Assembly (NCBI GenBank): GCA_005240015.1
Contig: SBBV01000336.1
Span: 1-16,249 of the forward strand
Direction of reading: 5' to 3'
Length of the DNA: 16,249 nt
DNA from: Candidatus Odyssella thessalonicensis
GTDB lineage: Bacteria; Pseudomonadota; Alphaproteobacteria; Bin65
The notes beneath the pieces are model-generated. The model did not search any database, had not been told where the DNA came from, and saw nothing but the letters and a program-made list of their open reading frames with translations. Position numbers and translations under genes: made by a program. The first letter of the stretch is position 1. Each line of letters opens with the position of its first letter. Shown in pieces: positions 14,294 through 16,249 of this stretch.

Positions 14294-14350
14294 GCGCGGC
14301 TCCAGCCGCGCAACGGCTTCACCCTGCGAAGGGCGCGCCTGGGGGCGCGC
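14294..14350 (-). terminator. Two short GC hairpins after the GST gene
   Basis: In the spacer past the GST stop (leftward), GCGCGCC/GGCGCGC (14333-14339 with 14344-14350, loop TGGG) and GCGCGGC/GCCGCGC (14294-14300 with 14305-14311, loop TCCA) are perfect 7-bp stems. They lie between the GST operon and the hcr-like promoter region, so they may reduce read-through. No T-tract follows on the leftward strand. Confidence 0.35.
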
Positions 14351-14394
14351 GATCCCAGCGCGCTCGCGTGACGACTACGACCGGAAACGAGTGC

Positions 14395-15180
14395 TCAGGC
14401 GTTGATCTGCACCGCGGGCGAGGGGAGATGCGTCCGCGCGGCGCTTGGAGCTGGAGGTGCGCCGGCAAGCTCCGGGAAGAAGCGGGTCCGCATCCGCTCG
14501 GCATATGCCAGGCACTTGGGCTGTGCGCGGAAGAAATCTCGAATCGGCGATTCGATCGGCGTTAGCACCGTCGGGGCCAAGGTGGCGAAGACGATCGCGT
14601 CGACGGTAGCGGGCTCATCGCCGAAGAAGAACGGGCCGTCGGACATGAACGTCAGCACCGCCCGCCAGTCGCGCAACGCGGATTCAAAGATATCCTGCTC
14701 GGCGTGGCGCAGGATGCCCTGGGCCCACAGCACCTTCTTGACGGCCTTGCGCACCGCGCGCGCCACGAACGCACGGATGATCGCCGGGACGGGCTCGAAG
14801 CGCGCATTCATGTGCTTGACCCCTTCGTCCCGGACGAGATGGGTGTAGGCCAGGATGAACGCGTAATGCTCCTCCAGGGTGCGCTGCACCAGCAGCGCGG
14901 TCGCCCGCTGCGCGGCGGTGAGCCGCGCGTCGGGGTCGACGCCGCGCGTCTTCACGAGATGATCGATGATGATCGCGCTGTCGGCGATGCGCACGCCGCC
15001 GTCCTCGATGAAGGGCAGCTTCCCTTTGGGACCCTTGCGCGGATCGGGCGTATCGACGACCTCGTAGGGAATGCCCGCAATCCTGAGCCAGGTCTCGAGC
15101 TTGCAGCAGAACGGGCTCACGTTCGGGATTCCGAACCGGCGCGGAAACTGGAAGAGCTTGATCGGCGAGGTATTCCTCAT
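14395..15180 (-). CDS. Glutathione S-transferase-like protein (metaxin/FAXC-type thioredoxin fold)
   Basis: 261 aa. The N-terminal thioredoxin-like domain reads IPNVSPFCCKLETWLRIAGIPYEVV (18-42), with Cys25/26 near the site of the GST catalytic residue, then GPKGKLPFIEDGGVRIADSAIIIDHL (50-75) containing the cis-Pro (Pro56) and the ADS glutathione-binding turn. The helical C-terminal domain ends with GDEPATVDAIVFATLAP (187-203), where the Asp is the N-capping residue typical of GSTs. The SPFCCKLETWL pattern is that of the metaxin/FAXC-like group rather than classical alpha, beta or theta classes. I started at 15180 because its ATG overlaps the SRPBCC stop (ATGA, 15177-15180). The longer open frame upstream only shadows the SRPBCC gene. 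Substrate unknown; detoxification of an electrophile is plausible. Confidence 0.88.
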   Translation of the reverse strand: MRNTSPIKLFQFPRRFGIPNVSPFCCKLETWLRIAGIPYEVVDTPDPRKGPKGKLPFIEDGGVRIADSAIIIDHLVKTRGVDPDARLTAAQRATALLVQRTLEEHYAFILAYTHLVRDEGVKHMNARFEPVPAIIRAFVARAVRKAVKKVLWAQGILRHAEQDIFESALRDWRAVLTFMSDGPFFFGDEPATVDAIVFATLAPTVLTPIESPIRDFFRAQPKCLAYAERMRTRFFPELAGAPPAPSAARTHLPSPAVQINA

Positions 15181-15668
15181 GAGGGCGCTCCTTCCGCGAC
15201 GCGCGCGAACATCTGCAGCAATCGGCCCCAATCGCCCTCGGTCTCGAAGATGCGCCGCATCTGATCGCGGCGCGCGCCGTAGCGATCGAGACGGCGATGC
15301 TCGAGCTCGACACGCGTGCCGTCGCCGTCGGCGATGAAGAGAATCTCGATTTCGGTGTTGAGCTTGGGGTCGAATTGCCAGTCGGCATTGATGTCCCAGG
15401 TGAGCAGCAGGCGCGAGGGCGGCTCCCACGACAGCACGCGGCCCCAGTCGCACGTGCTGCCATCGTCGCCGCGCTCGTACCAGCGGCCGCCCACGCGCGG
15501 CTCGATGACCGCATCGACCGCATTCGCCTTGCCGATCTTGTACATCGCGAGCGGCCACCACGTGTCCATCTTCTCGGTGAACACGCGCCACGCCACGGCC
15601 GGCGGCGCCTTGACGCTCACGACCTTGCGCACGCTGTTGGGATCGCCGCCCGTCGTCTGGTCCCTCAT
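15177..15668 (-). CDS. SRPBCC-family (AHSA1/START-like) protein
   Basis: 163 aa. The pattern RKVVSVKAPPAVAWRVFTEKMDTWWP (14-39) then EPRVGGRWYERGDDGSTCDWGRVLSWEPPSRLLLTWD (56-92, the central strands) and FIADGDGTRVELEHRRLDRYG (111-131) fits the AHSA1-like branch of the SRPBCC hydrophobic-ligand-binding fold. GRVLSWEPPSRLLLTW is especially typical. These proteins bind small hydrophobic molecules or polyketides; no catalytic residues can be assigned. The ATG at 15668 shares one base with the ArsR stop (TGATG), a strong argument for this start over the longer open frame. Its own stop overlaps the GST start by four bases. In many Proteobacteria an ArsR-family repressor sits immediately before such a gene. 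Confidence 0.88.
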   Translation of the reverse strand: MRDQTTGGDPNSVRKVVSVKAPPAVAWRVFTEKMDTWWPLAMYKIGKANAVDAVIEPRVGGRWYERGDDGSTCDWGRVLSWEPPSRLLLTWDINADWQFDPKLNTEIEILFIADGDGTRVELEHRRLDRYGARRDQMRRIFETEGDWGRLLQMFARVAEGAPS

Positions 15669-15991
15669 CACGCCTTCCTTTCCTTGGCTGCATCGCGCTC
15701 GGCCGCCCGCTTGAAGGCGAGGAGCGTTTCGTCCCAGAAGCCGTCGAGCCAACTGCGCAACGCCGCGAGGCCGCGCGTGTCGACCGCGTAGAGGCGCCGC
15801 GTGCCCTCGGCGCGCACGACGACGAGTCCGGCCGCCTTCAGCACCTTCAGGTGCTGCGACACGGCGGGACGGCTCACTCTCATGCCCTCGGCGATCTCCC
15901 GCACCGAGCGCGTGCGGTCCCGAACCCGCTTGAACACCAAGCGACGGGTGGGATCGCCCAATGCGTCGAGAGTTCGTTCCGCAGCGATCAT
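15668..15991 (-). CDS. ArsR-family transcriptional regulator
   Basis: 107 aa winged-helix repressor. It starts LDALGDPTRRLVFKRV (8-23), the family's opening helix. The helix-turn-helix is SVREIAEGMRVSRPAVSQHLKVLKAAGLV (29-57), and the wing is RAEGTRRLYAV (60-70). The protein has no cysteine, so metal sensing through the classical ArsR/SmtB thiolate site is ruled out and regulation by an organic ligand or by the SRPBCC partner is more likely. It is the first gene of the operon that also encodes the SRPBCC and GST proteins (1-nt and 4-nt overlaps), so it most likely represses its own operon. Repeats before its start at 16040-16064 are candidate binding sites. The start is supported by AGGGATCC shortly upstream. 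Confidence 0.92.
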   Translation of the reverse strand: MIAAERTLDALGDPTRRLVFKRVRDRTRSVREIAEGMRVSRPAVSQHLKVLKAAGLVVVRAEGTRRLYAVDTRGLAALRSWLDGFWDETLLAFKRAAERDAAKERKA

Positions 15992-16039
15992 CGCGAGGAT
16001 CCCTTTGGGCGCGGGTCAGCAGCGCGCCAGGCGACCAGT

Positions 16040-16070
16040 CCGTAAGTTAAAACTAACCGTAAGTCAAGAC
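16040..16070 (-). promoter_or_regulatory. Candidate ArsR operator/promoter with direct repeats
   Basis: CCGTAAGT occurs at 16040-16047 and again at 16057-16064, a 17-nt period, and between them GTTAAAACTAAC is partly palindromic (GTTA, AAAC, TAAC). Reading leftward, TTGACT at 16068-16063 is a good -35 match with TACGGA 17 nt later as a weak -10, so the repeats lie across the promoter. This suits autoregulation by the ArsR protein. Spacer 15992-16197 holds no gene. Confidence 0.45.
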
Positions 16071-16106
16071 GAACGCATAATCCTGATATTCTTGACCTGA
16101 TCGGGC

Positions 16107-16133
16107 TGAGACGTTCTCAAGGCGCTTTGAGAA
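16107..16133 (+). promoter_or_regulatory. Palindromic half-site cluster before the gene at 16198
   Basis: TGAGA-CGT-TCTCA (16107-16119) is a perfect 13-nt palindrome, and TTCTCAA (16114-16120) pairs with TTGAGAA (16127-16133) across a 6-nt spacer, so three TGAGA-type half-sites alternate in orientation. The cluster is 65 nt before the start codon at 16198. It could be an operator or an mRNA leader hairpin. Confidence 0.35.
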
Positions 16134-16197
16134 AGCGTTTGGTGCCAACCGGCTCGCGCCGGGCTAGCGTTTGGAAGCAAAATTGAGGAACACGCGC

Positions 16198-16249
16198 ATG
16201 GCCAAATATGCGATGGCGCTCGAAGCGCTGCTGCGCCGGTTCGGCACGC
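16198..16249 (+). CDS. 5' end of a rightward gene, product unknown
   Basis: Only 17 codons are inside the window (MAKYAMALEALLRRFGT). A good ribosome binding site, GAGGAA at 16185-16190, lies seven bases before the ATG, and the codon choice matches neighbouring genes. The sequence is too short to name; it looks like the amphipathic N-terminus of a cytoplasmic protein and shows no signal peptide. Confidence 0.6.
   Translation, partial: MAKYAMALEALLRRFGT

Noticed and set aside
14395..15693. 432-aa GST with a long N-terminal extension
   Set aside because: The extension lies over the SRPBCC gene in another frame and is low-complexity. The ATG at 15180 starts exactly at the thioredoxin-fold domain.
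16100..16140. An alphaproteobacterial LexA box (GTTC-N7-GTTC) around GTTCTCAAGGCG
   Set aside because: The second GTTC is missing at the required distance; the repeats are TGAGA/TCTCA half-sites.
1..16249. CRISPR array, insertion sequence, prophage or integrase signs
   Set aside because: No regularly spaced repeats, transposase, integrase or terminal target duplications seen. Base and codon usage looks uniform across genes, apart from short AT-rich regulatory spacers.

Overview
The window is about 16 kb of GC-rich DNA with strong G/C bias at third codon positions. It carries tightly packed, ATGA-overlapping operons of metabolic genes. Gene content points to a metabolically versatile Alphaproteobacterium (rhizobial, Rhodopseudomonas-like or Rhodospirillales-like): a LivF-type ABC ATPase, PimC/PimD-like acyl-CoA dehydrogenases, a 4-hydroxybenzoyl-CoA-reductase-like operon, an ArsR-SRPBCC-GST cassette and tandem EamA transporters. 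This placement is inference from gene families; no rRNA or other phylogenetic marker is present.

Layout. 1-378 is the 3' end of a livF-like gene. 379-590 has no gene but can fold into several hairpins, and leads into a small secreted four-cysteine protein (591-1073). 1074-1274 is a gene-free convergent spacer with three perfect hairpins, followed by a leftward SDR dehydrogenase (1275-2054). A divergent spacer with a TATAAT box leads into a rightward series: a 76-aa protein of unknown function overlapping by 4 nt a soluble reductive-dehalogenase-like corrinoid/Fe-S protein, a PimC-like acyl-CoA dehydrogenase subunit, an esterase-like alpha/beta hydrolase, a PimD-like acyl-CoA dehydrogenase subunit, then (after a spacer with a large hairpin) a VOC/glyoxalase-fold protein, an ATP-grasp-like protein of unknown function, and two tandem EamA/DMT permeases ending at 10162.

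A convergent spacer (10163-10282) holds a 27-bp near-perfect inverted repeat. Beyond it, leftward, lies the three-gene molybdenum hydroxylase operon 14146 to 10283 (2Fe-2S subunit, Mo subunit, FAD subunit). The FAD subunit contains the extra four-cysteine loop that marks 4-hydroxybenzoyl-CoA reductase. The region upstream of the operon is AT-rich and carries two perfect palindromes that look like operators. Further upstream, also leftward, is a tightly overlapping arsR-SRPBCC-GST operon (15991 to 14395) with a direct-repeat operator-like region. The first codons of another rightward gene begin at 16198.

How it may fit together (inference). A LivF-type transporter, Hcr-like enzyme (entry of hydroxyaromatic acids into benzoyl-CoA), PimCD-like dehydrogenase (acts on pimeloyl-CoA and other acyl-CoAs after ring opening), SDR, hydrolase and an RdhA-like protein would suit catabolism of aromatic or alicyclic, possibly halogenated, acids via CoA thioesters. 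No ring reductase, CoA ligase or ring-cleavage enzyme is in the window, so a complete pathway cannot be claimed. The most unusual items are the soluble RdhA-like gene with its coupled small partner, the Hcr-type Fe-S loop, the ATP-grasp-like protein and the paired palindromes before the hcr-like operon.
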